This document shows positions 23,521 through 34,660 of a stretch of 64,000 nucleotides of DNA, piece after piece (the stretch's first letter is position 1; the number at the start of each line of letters is the position of its first letter). Position numbers and translations under genes: made by a program. Under the pieces are notes generated by a model that worked only from the letters and a program-made list of their open reading frames with translations, made no database searches and was not told the origin of the DNA. Source of the stretch: Elephas maximus indicus (Eukaryota; Chordata; Mammalia; Proboscidea; Elephantidae); contig NC_064831.1 in NCBI RefSeq assembly GCF_024166365.1, forward strand, positions 32,044,768 through 32,108,767, read 5' to 3'.

Positions 23521-24570
23521 CCAAAGTTAAGGAAGTGAAGACAAAACCAAAGAAGGGTGGGGGAGGAGGGAGGATGGGGAGGGAAGAAGAGAAGATGAGG
23601 GAGTTAGAGAGCTTTGGAACAGAGAGGAGTAGTCCAGTTGCTGTGGATAAACAAGGAGAGTGAGAACATGGAGGTCAAGGGTGGGCTCTTGGCCACCCTT
23701 TCCTTAGGTCTCTGTACGAGACCCCCAACCTATGGCTTGGCTCCTTTAAGTTGACAGTGAAGTGTCATCCGGAAGTAAGAGGCTCTGAGCGCAAGCTTTT
23801 CTGAGCCACTTTCAGTTCCCACCTAATATGAATCCCGAGTTAAGAGCAAAGAAACTTGACATTTTGGCTCGCTTGTGCCTTTCTCTGGAGGCACATACCA
23901 TTTCTGTCAGGTTTATTGAAATATTGAAAGTAGTTTTGCCAAGTGAAGCTGTAGCGCGTGCGCCTGAAGCCTCTGCGGAGACTTTCCCCCCGCTCTGCGG
24001 AGGTTCCCCAGCCCGCAGCCCGCCAAGGCACAGATTTTAAGTGTGGTTTGGCTGGACCACACTGCCGCCATAACCACGGTTTGAATTTAGTGCCAGAATC
24101 CTGTGCATGCATGAACCAAGATTTTGGCACATGGGCAGGACCTGAAGAGCTATGTCCTCAGTCTGTCCTTGGACGTGAACATCACTGACATAATTCAACA
24201 TCCAGACCTTCAAATGTGGACATGGGAGGGCTAAGGGCGGAGAGTTCTGGGCACCAAACCCAACCCCCAGACGCCATTAGAAATAAAAAGCTACCCAGTC
24301 CCCTCGGACAGCGAGCATGTGGCCTTATGGTCGCTAGACCCTGCGTTGCTCCTTGTCTGCACAGACAATAAATTTCTACTATTCCCCGTACAACTGGTGG
24401 TGTGGCGTCAGTCTTATTTCCATCGGCTAATAGGACAGGACAAGAACCCTGGTTCTGTTACGTGCCCACTTCATTGGACATTCCTCAGAATAATAATTCT
24501 AGACACCTGAGCAGGAATTGGAGGACCTCTTCAATCAAGTACCAACATTTCTCTGCCCCTCATCCTAGCA
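23521..24570. other. unassigned; possible degraded retroviral LTR near 24.2-24.45 kb
   Basis: The segment has AAATAAA near 24282, a CpG-containing stretch at 23950-24010 and AATAAA at 24367 just after 'tgctccttgtctgcacagac', a layout seen in LTR R regions. No TG/CA ends or primer site were found, so this is only a possibility. Confidence 0.3.
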
Positions 24571-24786
24571 ATTATGACTATGCATCTCAACATAAAGACA
24601 CCCCAACATAAAGAAAAGAAAAATTCTCACTATTGGACCAATAAGCAACATCATGATAAATGGAGAAAATATTGAAGTTGTCAAGGATTTCATTTTACTT
24701 GGAGCCACAATCAACACCCAGAGGCACGGGAGTTGAGAAATCAGACAACACATTTGCGTGGGTAAATGTGCTCCAAGGACTTCTTT

Positions 24787-25632
24787 TTTTTTTTTAAATA
24801 ATTTTTATTGTGCTTTAAGTGCAAGTTTACAAATCAAGTCAGTCTTTCACATATAAACTTATATACACCTTACTACACACTCCCACTTACTCTCCCCCTA
24901 ATGAGACAGCCCGCTCCCTCCATCCACTCTCTCCTTTCGTGACCATTTTGCCAGTTTCTAACCCCCTCTACCCTCCCATCTCCCCTCCAGACAGGAGATG
25001 CCAGCATAGTCTCATGTGTCCACCTGATGTAAGTAGCTCACTCCTCACCAGCATCCCTCTCCAACCCATTGTCCAGTCCAATCCATGTCTGATGAGTTGG
25101 CTTCGGGAATGGTTCCTGTCCTGGGCCAAGAGAAGGTTTGGGGACCATGACCGCCGGGATTCTTCTAGTCTTAGTCAGACCATTAAGTCTGGTCTTTTTA
25201 TGAGAATTTGGGGTCTGCATTCCACTGTTCCCGTGCTCCCTCAGAGGTTCTCTGTTGTGCTCCCTGTCAGGGCAGTCATTGGTTGTGGCCAGGCACCATC
25301 TAGTTCTTCTGGTCCCAAGATGATGTAGTCTCTAGTTCATGTAGCCCTTTCTGTCTCTTGGGCTCGTAATTACCTTGTGACCTTGTTGTTCTTTCTCCTT
25401 TGATCCAGGTGGGTTGAGACTCATTGATGCATCTTAGGTGGCCGTTTACTAGCGTTTAAGACCCCAGACACCACACTTCAAAGTGGGGTGCAGAATGTTT
25501 TCTTAATAGAATTTATTTTGCCAATGGATTTAGACGTCCCTGAAGCCATAGTCCCCAAACCCCCGCCCCTGCTCCGCTGACCTTTGAAGCATTCAGTTTA
25601 TTCAGGAAACTTCTTTGCTTTTGGTCCAGTCA
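24787..25632 (-). mobile_element. L1 3'-UTR fragment inserted in RTE
   Basis: Reverse oriented. It starts with a T-rich tail complement (ttttttttttaaataattttt) and 'attgtgctttaagtgcaag', and extends to 'ttttggtccagtc'. The approximate target duplication is 'caa(g/a)gacttcttt', ending at 24786 and 25646. The 169-codon frame at 24819-25328 is a chance frame in this UTR, not a gene. Confidence 0.82.
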
Positions 25633-25727
25633 TCAAAGACTTCTTTAAAGTGTTAAAAAGCAAAGATGTCACCATGAGGACTAAGGTGCACCTGAGCCAT
25701 GATATTATCAGTCACTTCACATGCATG

Positions 25728-26238
25728 TTTCTTAGTCATCTAGTGCTGCTATAACAGAAATACCACAAGTGGATGGCTTTAACAAAGAGAAATTTATTTT
25801 CTCACAGTCTAGTAGGCCAGAGGTCCAAATTCAAGGTGTCAGCTCCAGGGGGAAGGCTTTCTCTCTGTTGGCTCTGGAGGAAGGTCCTTGTTATTGATCT
25901 TCTCCTGGACTAGGAGCTTCTCTGTGCAGGAACTCCAGGTCCAAAAGACACTCTGTGCTCCAGCACTGCTTCCTTGGTGGTATGAGGTACCCCCTTCCCT
26001 GCTTGCTTCCCTTTCCTTTTTTCTCTTGTATGATAAAAGGTGGTGCAGTCCACAGCCCAGGGAAACTCCCTTTATACTGGATCATGGGTGTGATCTTAGT
26101 AAGGGTGTTACAATCCCACCCTAATCCTCTTTAACATAAAATTTACAATCACAAAATTGAGGACAACCACACAATACTGGGAATCATGGCCTAACTGAAT
26201 TGACACATATTTTGGGGGACACAATTCAATCCATGACA
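25728..26238 (-). mobile_element. ERVL/MaLR-like solo LTR in RTE, 5-bp TSD
   Basis: 511-bp reverse-oriented LTR. Perfect GCATG duplications lie at 25723-25727 and 26239-26243. The equivalent RTE site at about 41250 (aagcatgcaaaagc) is unoccupied. Confidence 0.93.
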
Positions 26239-26678
26239 GCATGCACTAGATGGACAATGAATTAGGAAGACCAAAGAAAATTTGATGCATTTGAATTATG
26301 GTGTTAGCAAAGAATATTGAATATACCATGGACTGCCAGAAGAACAAACAAATCTGTCTTGGAAGAAGTACAGCCAGAATGCTCCTGAGAAATCATGATG
26401 GCAAGACTTTGGATGGACCAGTCCCTGGAGAAGGACATCATGCTTGGCAGAGGATCAGTGAAAAAGAGGAAAACCCTCCATGAGATGAATTGACATAGTG
26501 GCTCCAACAGTGGGCTCAAACATAGCAACAATTGTGAGGATGGCACAGCACAAAGCAGTGTTTCATTCTGTTGTACATGGGGTGGCTATGAGTCAGAACT
26601 GACTCGATGGCACCTAACAACAATATTGATTACTTATTCATTAATCAGTTATTATTTACTGAGCAGTATGATGTACCA

Positions 26679-26885
26679 GGTGGTACAAATGGTTAACACT
26701 CTCAGCTGCTAACTGAAAGGTTGGAGGTTTGAGTCTACCCAGAGGCACCTCAGAAGAAAGGGCTGGCAATCTGCTTCCAAAAAATCAGCCATTGAAAGCC
26801 CTGTGTAGCACAATTCTACTCCGACATACATGGGGTCGCCATGAGTTGGATTTGCATCAACAGCAGCTGGTTTGGGTTTTGGATT
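26679..26885 (+). mobile_element. AfroSINE-type SINE, subtype II
   Basis: Full element. Imperfect 12-bp target duplications TATGATGTACCA (26667-26678) and TATGAGGTACTA (26886-26897). Confidence 0.9.
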
Positions 26886-26903
26886 TATGAGGTACTAGGC
26901 ACT

Positions 26904-27072
26904 TGGAGCCCTGGTGGCACAGTGGTTAAGAGCTACCACTGTTAACCAAAAAATGTTGGCAGTTCAAATCCACCAGCCGCTTCCTGGAAACCTTATGGGG
27001 CAGTTCTACTCTGTCCTATAGGGTCGCTATGAGTAGGACAGCAGTGGATTTGGGTTTTTTGGTGGGGGGGAT
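26904..27072 (+). mobile_element. AfroSINE-type SINE, subtype I
   Basis: Full element next to the previous one. The octamer TAGGCACT occurs at 26896-26903 and 27073-27080 as its target duplication. A G-rich run (ttttttggtgggggggatt) lies in its 3' end. Confidence 0.9.
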
Positions 27073-27140
27073 TAGGCACTGGGATATGAAGAGCGGACAC
27101 AGTAACTGTCCTCAGAAAGCTCACAGTGGAGTAGGAAAAA

Positions 27141-27769
27141 GTGACAGTGCCAACCCAGAGTATTCACACAGTAGAGGGAGCCATCGCAGAGGCCCTGTAC
27201 GCAACCGGAGTGCTTTCTGTCTCCTTTTTGGGGTGGTGCAGAAGTGGTCAGAGCCAGTGGCTACATGGAACGTGCTAACTAATCCAGGACAAGGTGGGAG
27301 GCCCAGAGCACGTGCTCATCCATCCTCAGACACTGTGTTCAACTGCTCCCGGAGGAAATCAAGCATATGGTGGACCAAGATGGAACTCACCATTAAAGGG
27401 TAGGGAGATAAGTCTTCAAACTGAATAGATAAATGAATAGGGGATCAGTGACAGAGTCTGAAAACAAGAATTAGAACAATGCTTCGATGTGTGTGTGTTG
27501 CCTCCAGGGCCTTAAATTAAGAAGCCCAAGAAAATGAGGCATCAGGGAGCAATGCAAACACATAACTGTAACGGCAATGCAGCCGGCCACTGGTGCTCTG
27601 TGGTCAAAGGGGATGAAATGCTGCTCAGTCCGTTTCTCAATGAGACATTCTCGTCTTTGTTCTTAGTATTACTCCAGCCAAGCCAACACTTTATCTACCA
27701 AATGGATATTTCAGGAAAGGCTCTTGGTTGCGATGGGTTCCTGTCGTTTGCTACCAGATTCTGAGAAGA
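27141..27769. other. unassigned intergenic DNA
   Basis: No recognisable gene or repeat. Confidence 0.5.
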
Positions 27770-27782
27770 CATGCATATCCCA

Positions 27783-27952
27783 ACCAAAAACCAAACCAAA
27801 CCCACTGCCATCGAGTTGATTCTGACGCATAGCGACCCTATAGGACTGAGTAGAACTGCCCCATAGAGTTTCCAATAAGTGCCTGGCTGATTCGAACCGC
27901 CAACCCTTTGGTTAGCAGCCGTAGCACTTAACCACCACACCACCAGGGTTTC
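27783..27952 (-). mobile_element. AfroSINE-type SINE, subtype I, with TSD
   Basis: Reverse oriented, flanked by CATGCATATCCCA (27770-27782) and CATGCATACCCCA (27953-27965). Confidence 0.93.
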
Positions 27953-27965
27953 CATGCATACCCCA

Positions 27966-28192
27966 AAGAATGTGTATTTGGAGTTTCAAGGAGTTTGCTA
28001 GGTAAAATCTGCTCTGCCACCTTTTAAAACAAATGAGTTCGGCTGCACAAATACATTCATGCCAAACCATTTCTAAAACAAGTACACTTCCAGCTCCATA
28101 GATCATGTGAGTTTTTATTCCGACATTAAATGTCATTATAAATCACAGAAAGAGGAGGAGTGAGAAAGCTTGTGCAGCTGCTTCACACGGCA

Positions 28193-28224
<32 letters not shown>

Positions 28225-28617
28225 CTTTTTCTAATTCCAGTTTAATTGAAATTATTTGCCAAGGTAGCATGCAGGAAAATGTTTCAAAATACAGGCAGGA
28301 GGTGACACACACACTTTTCTTAATAAGGCTTATCTTTGGTAAGTCTTCTAGAAAGAAAATACATTAACTCTCAATTTTTCAGGAACTGATTATCCAGGCT
28401 TGCAATCTTTCATTGGCTGACTAAAGAAAATCAAGGAGAGAACCTGGTGGGTCAGGAGCTTTCCAGGTTGGCCTCAGTCCTTGCTGCTGGTATTTGCATT
28501 TTAAGCTTTACCTCTGTTTTTTTTTTTGGAGCAGAAGGAGCTATTTTATGTGCCGAGACCTAAAACCCCAGGACCCAGTAAGCCGCATTCTCCTCTTCTT
28601 ACTGGTAAGGCCAGTGT
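27966..28617. other. unassigned intergenic DNA
   Basis: A (TTTTG)n run at 28196-28225, a T10 tract at 28519-28528, otherwise unassigned. Confidence 0.5.
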
Positions 28618-28732
28618 CCTTGTTGTTGGCTGCTGTCAAGTTGATCCTGATTCATAGCAGCCCCATGTGACAGAATAAAACTGCCCCATAGGGTTTTCTT
28701 GGCTGCAATCTTTACAGAAGCAGATCACCAGG

Positions 28733-29323
28733 TATCATGGATTGAATTACCCAGGGAAAAAAAAAAAAAGGAGGAAACCCTGGTGGCGTAGTGGTTAAGT
28801 GCTACGGCTGCTAACCAAAGGGTCAGCAGTTCGAAGCCGCCAGGCACTCCTTGGAATTATGTCCCCCCAAAAAGGTGTGTATCAACTTGTCTGGGTCATG
28901 ATTCCCGGTGTTGTATGATTTTCCCATATGCTGTAAATCCTGCCTTTATGATGTTAATGAGGGAGGATGGGTGGCAGTTGTGTTAGTGAGGCAGGATTCA
29001 ATCTACAAGATTGGATTGTGTTTTGAGGCAATCTCTTAAGATATAAAAGAGAGAAGCGAGCAGAGAGACTGGGGAACCCCATACCACCCAGAAAGCAGTG
29101 CTGGGAGCAGAGCGCATCCTTTGGACCCGGGGTTCCTGAACAGAGAAGCTCCAGTGCGGGGAAAGATCGATGAGAAGGCCAACAGAGAGGGAAAGCCTTC
29201 CCCTGGAGCTGATGCCCTGAATTTGGACTTTTAGCCCACTTTTCTGTGAGAAAATAAACTTCGCTTTGTTAAAGCCATCCACTTGTGGTATTTCTGTTAC
29301 AGCAGCACTAGATGACTAAGACG
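28733..29323 (+). mobile_element. ERVL/MaLR-like solo LTR in a SINE
   Basis: TATCATGGATTGAATT to CTAAGACG, flanked by CCAGG (28728-28732) and CCAGT (29324-29328), a 5-bp duplication with one mismatch. It is itself interrupted by a SINE piece near its 5' end. Confidence 0.9.
28773..28854 (+). mobile_element. AfroSINE-type SINE, 3'-truncated, inside LTR
   Basis: The head and first body part end abruptly at 'aggcactccttgg'. The normal 3' half is absent, and an A13 run precedes the head (28757-28769). 'gaatta' occurs on both sides. Confidence 0.82.
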
Positions 29324-29416
29324 CCAGTTCTTTCTCCTACGGAGCCTCTGGGTGTGTTTAACAGCCAACCTTTTGGTTAGCAGCCTAGGGCTTAGCTGTT
29401 ACATCAACCAGGCTCC

Positions 29417-30730
29417 TACGACCAGCGTTGCAAACCCAGAAATAAGTGATAGGGCAAAGAAAGATGCAAAACAGGAAAATTTATATGCAATTAAGGACCC
29501 GAAGTCCAAATGGCTGGTTTTGATTAACATGGACCCTTTTCCTAACGCTAATTCATTTGCTCATTTACTGGATTTTAAAATCGCACCCTATGCCCTCCAG
29601 CATCAGCAAAGACATAATTTAAAATACCAAGACAAAAGTGTGCTATTTGTTACTGTTTAGAAGAGCCATTATTATGATGACTTATTTTTTTCTTCAGGAA
29701 ACCAGCTCTTTTTTAAGTTATTTACCATGCTGTCAATTCTTACCATCATTAATAATGATAATGATAATCATTGAGAACTAGCAATGTGCTGAGGGATAAA
29801 TAGAGCCCAGAGCTAGGCAGCGTCCCAACCTAGTGACACAGTGACGATTTTGTTGCACCATAAAGCGAGAACCACAGTCCTCAGGGGAGCCCTCCCCTGC
29901 CACCCTCCCCCATCTTTTTAATTCAAAGCTCCGTTCTTGCCATTCCTTGTGCACCACAAAGGGTGCGAATTCACTGTCAGCCTCATATGCATGACCTGGC
30001 ACGCAGGCACCCCAACCCTTGCAGTTCTTCAGACTGGCGCTAGTTGCCAGATGCCCCCCAACTGAGAAGGACTGGATGTTAGTACCACTGGATGTGCTAG
30101 GAATGGAATATGTTATCCAGTCACAAGACAACACGCCCGTCTGGCACCGTTCTGCAAACTGGAAGCACATGGGGGAAACGCAGACACCCTGTCTGACAAC
30201 GAATAGCTAAGCTGTGAAACCCATAGTCTGACTGGGTACCTTCTAGAAATTAGCCTGTCAGAAATGATTGCACTCTATGAGATGGAACATCCTGTGTTTG
30301 TGTATCTGTCTGCTATTTATTTGCATGCATGTGTATCTTTCAGCCTCATAAACGCGCAGGGAAAGTAAATAACTGAAGTTCTTGGACCGTTCTTGCTTGG
30401 AGTAATGTGTCCTAATACCATTCTGAATATAAATCTAGGTGAAACATTAGGAGCAAGACTAGGAGTGGTATAATGGCTCATTTCTGAGGAGTAATCTCTT
30501 TGGAATAATTTACTCTTGCTATTTTCATGGATGCCTAGAATGAAATATGTGGTTTATCATTTTATAGAATTTGAGTTAATGCAAACTTAAAGATTCATTC
30601 CCCCCCCCCCAAAAAAAAAATTGCAATGGTTTTCATTCTAAGATCCTGAGGTTTAATTTTCAATATAAGGAGTATGGCTGTGGATGAAAAGTAATGGCCC
30701 TTCTTCTTTTCCTTCTGCTCCCTCCTTAGC
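29417..30730. other. unassigned intergenic DNA
   Basis: (aatgat)n-like sequence at 29748-29772 and C10/A9 tracts at 30601-30620. No gene is recognised. The opposed short frames at 29778-30210 carry no recognisable domain. Confidence 0.5.
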
Positions 30731-30912
30731 TCAGCTGTGGTGCAAAGGGTTAATGCACTCGGCTGCTAATGGAAAGGTTGGAGGTTCTCGTCTACCCAGA
30801 GATGCCTCAGAAGAAAGGCCTGGTGATCTTCAAAACCCTATGGAGCAGAGTTCTACTCTGACACACATGGGTTGTCATGAGTCAGAATCGACTCGATGGC
30901 ACCTGGTTTTTC
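30731..30912 (+). mobile_element. AfroSINE-type SINE, subtype II
   Basis: 'gtggtgcaaagggttaatgc' head through the tail 'gtcagaatcgactcgatggc', with a small internal deletion after 'cctggtgatct'. Confidence 0.9.
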
Positions 30913-31117
30913 CCTTCTTCACTCTGCTGTCTGTAGGACAGGGATCAGAAAGAACACAGTCAATGCAGTGGGGCGAAGCACTGGAGGGGAGCACCCCGGC
31001 TGCTGGCATTTTTTTGCATGGCTCATTTCCTATTTGGTTCATTTCCTGGCCGCCTGCAATCTACTAGCTAACCATAGAGGATCAGAACCCTACCCCCTAC
31101 ATGCACGCATATAAACA

Positions 31118-31334
31118 AAAAACCAAACCAGTTATTGTGGAGTTGATTTTGACTCATGGTAACCCCACGTGCTTCAGAGTAGAGTAGGACTGCACACCAT
31201 ACGGTTTTCAACACCTGACCTTTCGAAAGTGGATCCCCAGGACTTCCTTTTGAGGACCCTCTGAGTGGACTCTAACCTCCAACCTTTCAGTTTGTAGCTG
31301 AGCGCTTAACCATTTGCCCCATCCGGAGATTCCT
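31118..31334 (-). mobile_element. AfroSINE-type SINE, subtype II
   Basis: Reverse oriented, from 'aaaccaaaccagttattgtgg' to 'atttgccccatccggagattcc'. Confidence 0.88.
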
Positions 31335-32349
31335 ACACAAACACACACATATAATAGGAACCCCTAAAACATAAGCTTTTCTGAAAGCCACAAGTAGAGA
31401 TCATTTAACAAGAAGGAGGGAAAGTACTCATCCTCTTAGCCCTGATTGTTACCCAGTCATTCAGTTCCCAAAACCCTGCTCTCCATAAGCTACAGATAGA
31501 GTCACACAAACACCACAAACACCACACAGACATACATCCTCTATATGTGGATACAGAACACATGCATACAGATCAACTCTGCCCCCAGAAAAACACACAT
31601 CATTCTGAGATCCAAATACAGCCCTGGGTTTTATATAATTATCTCAGCAGGGGTTATCTATGTGTATCAAAGGGTGAAATTTGGTCTAGCTTAATTACGT
31701 TTGTTTTCCTTTCACCATTTAGACAGTAGAGTGGTATTTCCAAAATACGTTGATTACATTCTTAAGATAGAATTTTTCTTACATAGACTATAACTGGAAT
31801 GTGCAACGGCGATCAAAAGTAAGGATTTAGCTGCCAATATCTATCAATTTTTTCTTCACTGGGAGTCATAGACCTATATCAGATTATTTCTGCCAGAGAT
31901 GTTTTCCTTCCATTTTTAGAAAGGGGGAAAAAGGTGTAAGGAGAATTGAGCTTTTTATTTAAATGATCTGAGATTTGTGCCTTTAAACTTCCAATTACAG
32001 GGCCCAGATTTGCTGGTGAACCTTCTGTAAACCTATCAGTTAAAAGCCTGTGTAGTTTTATGGCATGTCACCTCCCGCCTCTGATTAGTAAATTGCAGGC
32101 CAAGCTCAAACACTTAAGCAATACTGCTGCTTGTCTCGTTTTAAGAGGACTAGATCATTACAGTTTAGTAATTTAGATAAATCCTTGCCGTCTGTACTTC
32201 ATCCCTCTGTAGAGATCTTTTGCACAGATAAGGCACTTGGGGCCACATTTACAGAGAACACTTTTTTAAATAAGGAAATGCAAAGAATTTTCCTGATGGA
32301 ATTTATGAGGGGGTTATAGCATTCGTCATCTGCAATTACCTTGCTCCTG
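31335..32349. other. repeat-free stretch, candidate conserved noncoding DNA
   Basis: After a short CA-rich part (31335-31600), about 31700-32340 lacks any repeat I recognise and is AT-rich and complex, as conserved noncoding blocks often are. Conservation cannot be tested from one sequence. Confidence 0.3.
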
Positions 32350-32495
32350 GGTTCATTTATCGGTTGTCTCCTTCTTTAAAATCTAAGTTCCATGAGATCA
32401 CAGACCTCGTCTGTCCTGAGCACCACTATATGTCCACATCAGTGCTTGGCACACGGTAGGGGTGCAACAAATATTTGTTCATTCATTCATCCATT
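32350..32495 (+). mobile_element. LINE-2 (L2) 3' end
   Basis: 'aagttccatgagatcacagac', 'gtgcttggcacacggtagg' and 'caacaaatatttgttcattc' match the L2 tail. Confidence 0.78.
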
Positions 32496-32508
32496 CCTCT
32501 CACATTAA

Positions 32509-32661
32509 ACCTATGGCCGTCGAGTCAATTACAACTCACAGTGACCCTACAGGACAGAGTAGAACTGCCCCATAGGGTTTCCAAGGAGCAGCTGGTAGAT
32601 TCAAACTGCTGACCTTCTGGTTAGCCATTGAACTCTTAACCACTATGCCACCAGGGCTCCC
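32509..32661 (-). mobile_element. AfroSINE-type SINE, subtype I
   Basis: Reverse oriented, ending 'ccactatgccaccagggctcc'. 'cctcacat'-type sequence flanks both sides. Confidence 0.9.
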
Positions 32662-32818
32662 CTCACATATTACAGCTCAGAAAAATAAGTTCCCTGCCTT
32701 TGAGAGGTTCACAGTCTTTTGGAGGAGACACAGACACTAAACCACTAAAAAGCAAGTGCTGTGAACCTAGCGGAGGGGAGAAAACACAAGATAGACATCA
32801 CCTTTAAAAATATAAGCT
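32662..32818 (+). repeat. ancient dispersed repeat fragment
   Basis: 'agttccctgcctttgagaggttcacagtc..ggaggagacacagacac' and 'agtgctgtgaac' follow the ancient repeat described at 12398. Confidence 0.45.
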
Positions 32819-32830
32819 AGATATTACCTA

Positions 32831-32984
32831 ACTAAAAAAAAAACCAAACCCGTTGCCTCATGGTGACCCCATAGGACAGAGTACAACTGCTCCATAGGGT
32901 TTCCAAGGAACGCCTGATAGATTCGAACTGCCAACCTTTTCGTTAGCAGCTGTAGCTCTTAACCACTACACCACTAGCGTTTCC
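32831..32984 (-). mobile_element. AfroSINE-type SINE, subtype I, perfect 12-bp TSD
   Basis: Reverse oriented, flanked by AGATATTACCTA at 32819-32830 and 32985-32996. Confidence 0.95.
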
Positions 32985-33204
32985 AGATATTACCTAGGGG
33001 CCTTTATATATCTATTTCAGACAAATACAAACACAAACAAATTCCTGTATTACCCACACACCGGTTAGTTATCCATTCAACAAATATTCGTTGAGCCCCT
33101 GGGCCGCCATTTCTATTATTTGCGGGCATGCCAGACCATGAAGTTGGCAATTCCAGTGCAGACTCAGCTTAGAGTCAAATGCAAGCCTGGATAAAGTCAG
33201 GGCT

Positions 33205-33356
33205 AGTGAGAGGCATAGTGGTTAAGAGTTCGGCTGCTAACCAAAACTTCGGCAGTTCGAATCCACCCGGTGCTCCTTGGAAACCCTGTGGGACAGTTCT
33301 ACTCTGTCCTATAGGGTCACTACAAGTCAGAATCAACTCGACGGCTACGGGTTTAG
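33205..33356 (+). mobile_element. AfroSINE-type SINE, subtype I
   Basis: 'gaggcatagtggttaagagt' head to 'tcgacggctacgggttta' end. Confidence 0.88.
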
Positions 33357-33866
33357 CAAGAGGCTAAGGTGCTCCCCACAGTCAATCCAGGCAATGGTTG
33401 GGGAGTCAGATGGTATTGGAATATTTGAAGTCAGGAGGAGAAAGTATAATGAGTTCTCAGTTTTTGAGTCAGATGGAAAGGCCATGATGTCTAAAGCTAT
33501 TTGGGAATACCCGTAAAGTCTGAGATTAAGAAATAACTCATTCTTCCTTCCTTTACTGTTTCCCAGTTTAGGGCTTCCACTTTTCAGGGCTGGAATCAGG
33601 ACTTGACCCAGAGCCTTGACATCAGAATGTTTTCAGACGCTCTTACTCCAACCCCCTCTGATTTCAGGACCTATGGGACCTGCGATGCAAGACTGGAGGC
33701 CCCTTAGATAATGAACCACCTCATGCCAGGACAGGTTATCTCTACTTAATAAATACTCTTTAGGTGCAAATTTATATTACCACACAAATTAAATTACATT
33801 CTACAACTCTATTTCGACACTGAATGATGACTCAATGCATGGTTGAAACAGTTGGTTCATTGTTAA
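33357..33866. other. unassigned intergenic DNA
   Basis: No gene or recognised repeat. Confidence 0.5.
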
Positions 33867-33871
33867 GTAGC

Positions 33872-34393
33872 TGTCATGGACTGAATTGTGTTCCCCAAAA
33901 ATGTGTGTCAACTTGGCTAGGCCATGATCCTCAGTATTGTGTGGTTGCCCACCATTTTGTTATCTGATGTGATTATCCTGTGTTTGTAAATTCTCATCTC
34001 TATGATGTTAATGAGGCAGGATTAGAGGCAGTCATTTTAATGAGGCAGGAGTCAATCTATGTGGATTAGGTTGTATCTTGAGCCAATCTTTTTTGAGATA
34101 TAAAAGAGAGAAGCAAGCAGAGGAGAGAGGGACGTCATAAGACCAAGAAAGAAGACCCAGGAGATGAGTGCATCTTTTGGATCCAGGTGCCTGTGCTGAG
34201 AAGCTCCTAGACCCAAGGGAAGATTGATAACAAGTACCTTCCCCCAGAGCTGACAGAGAGAGAAAGCCTTCTTCTGGAGCTGGCACCCTGAATTTGGACT
34301 GTAGCCTCCTAGGCTGAGAGATAATAAATTTCTGTTTGTTAAAGCCATCTACTTATGGTATTTCTGTTACAGCAGCACTAAATAACTAAGGCA
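33872..34393 (+). mobile_element. ERVL/MaLR-like solo LTR, perfect 5-bp TSD
   Basis: It runs from TGTCATGGACTGAATTGTG to CTAAGGCA and is 522 bp with no insertion. GTAGC flanks it at 33867-33871 and 34394-34398. AATAAA (34323) lies in 'gagagataataaatttctg', the expected LTR polyadenylation signal. Confidence 0.95.
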
Positions 34394-34404
34394 GTAGCTA
34401 ATAA

Positions 34405-34660
34405 CAAGAATGATAGCTAATTTTTTTGAGAACATATTATGTGCTGGGGCTCCATTCTAGATGTTTTCCACTTACTAACCTATTTAATACTCGCAACCAC
34501 CCTCTGAGGTGGCTACTTTTACTCTTCCACCTCACAGATGAGGAAACAGGTCAGGGAGGATGAGTAACTTGCCTCAAATCACACAACTCATTAGTGGTAG
34601 GATGAGACTGAACTCAGACTTCTGCCCTGGGTCACCAGCTTCATGACCTAGCTCCAAGGC
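34405..34660 (-). mobile_element. MIR SINE
   Basis: 'cacagatgaggaaacaggtcagg', 'taacttgcctcaaatcacacaactc' and 'gaactcagacttctg' are the reverse-oriented MIR core. A weaker second fragment follows at 34690-34800. Confidence 0.78.

Larger units (their letters stand above)
24575..26628 (+). mobile_element. RTE (BovB-like) LINE, 5'-truncated, with two nested insertions
   Basis: Collinear RTE pieces at 24575-24786, 25633-25727 and 26239-26628 correspond to the 3' half of the RT ORF and the tail. They match the copy at 18.2-19.0 kb. The first gap is an L1, the second an LTR, and each is flanked by a target duplication. Confidence 0.9.
26640..27140 (+). repeat. ancient dispersed repeat, split by two SINEs
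   Basis: 'gttattatttactgagcagtatgatgtacca' in two short pieces is followed, after the SINEs, by 'taggcactgggatatgaag', '..gtaactgtcctcagaaagc' and 'tcacagtggag'. This restores the 'tatgtgccaggcactggggata' layout. Confidence 0.65.
28618..29416 (-). mobile_element. AfroSINE-type SINE (long form) split by an LTR
   Basis: 28618-28732 holds the tail complement through 'cagatcaccagg'. 29324-29416 resumes 'ccagttctttctcctacgg' and ends at the head complement 'acatcaaccaggctcc'. Confidence 0.88.

Noticed and set aside
24819..25328. A 169-codon open frame
   Set aside because: It lies in the reverse complement of an L1 3' UTR with flanking target duplications and no recognisable domain.
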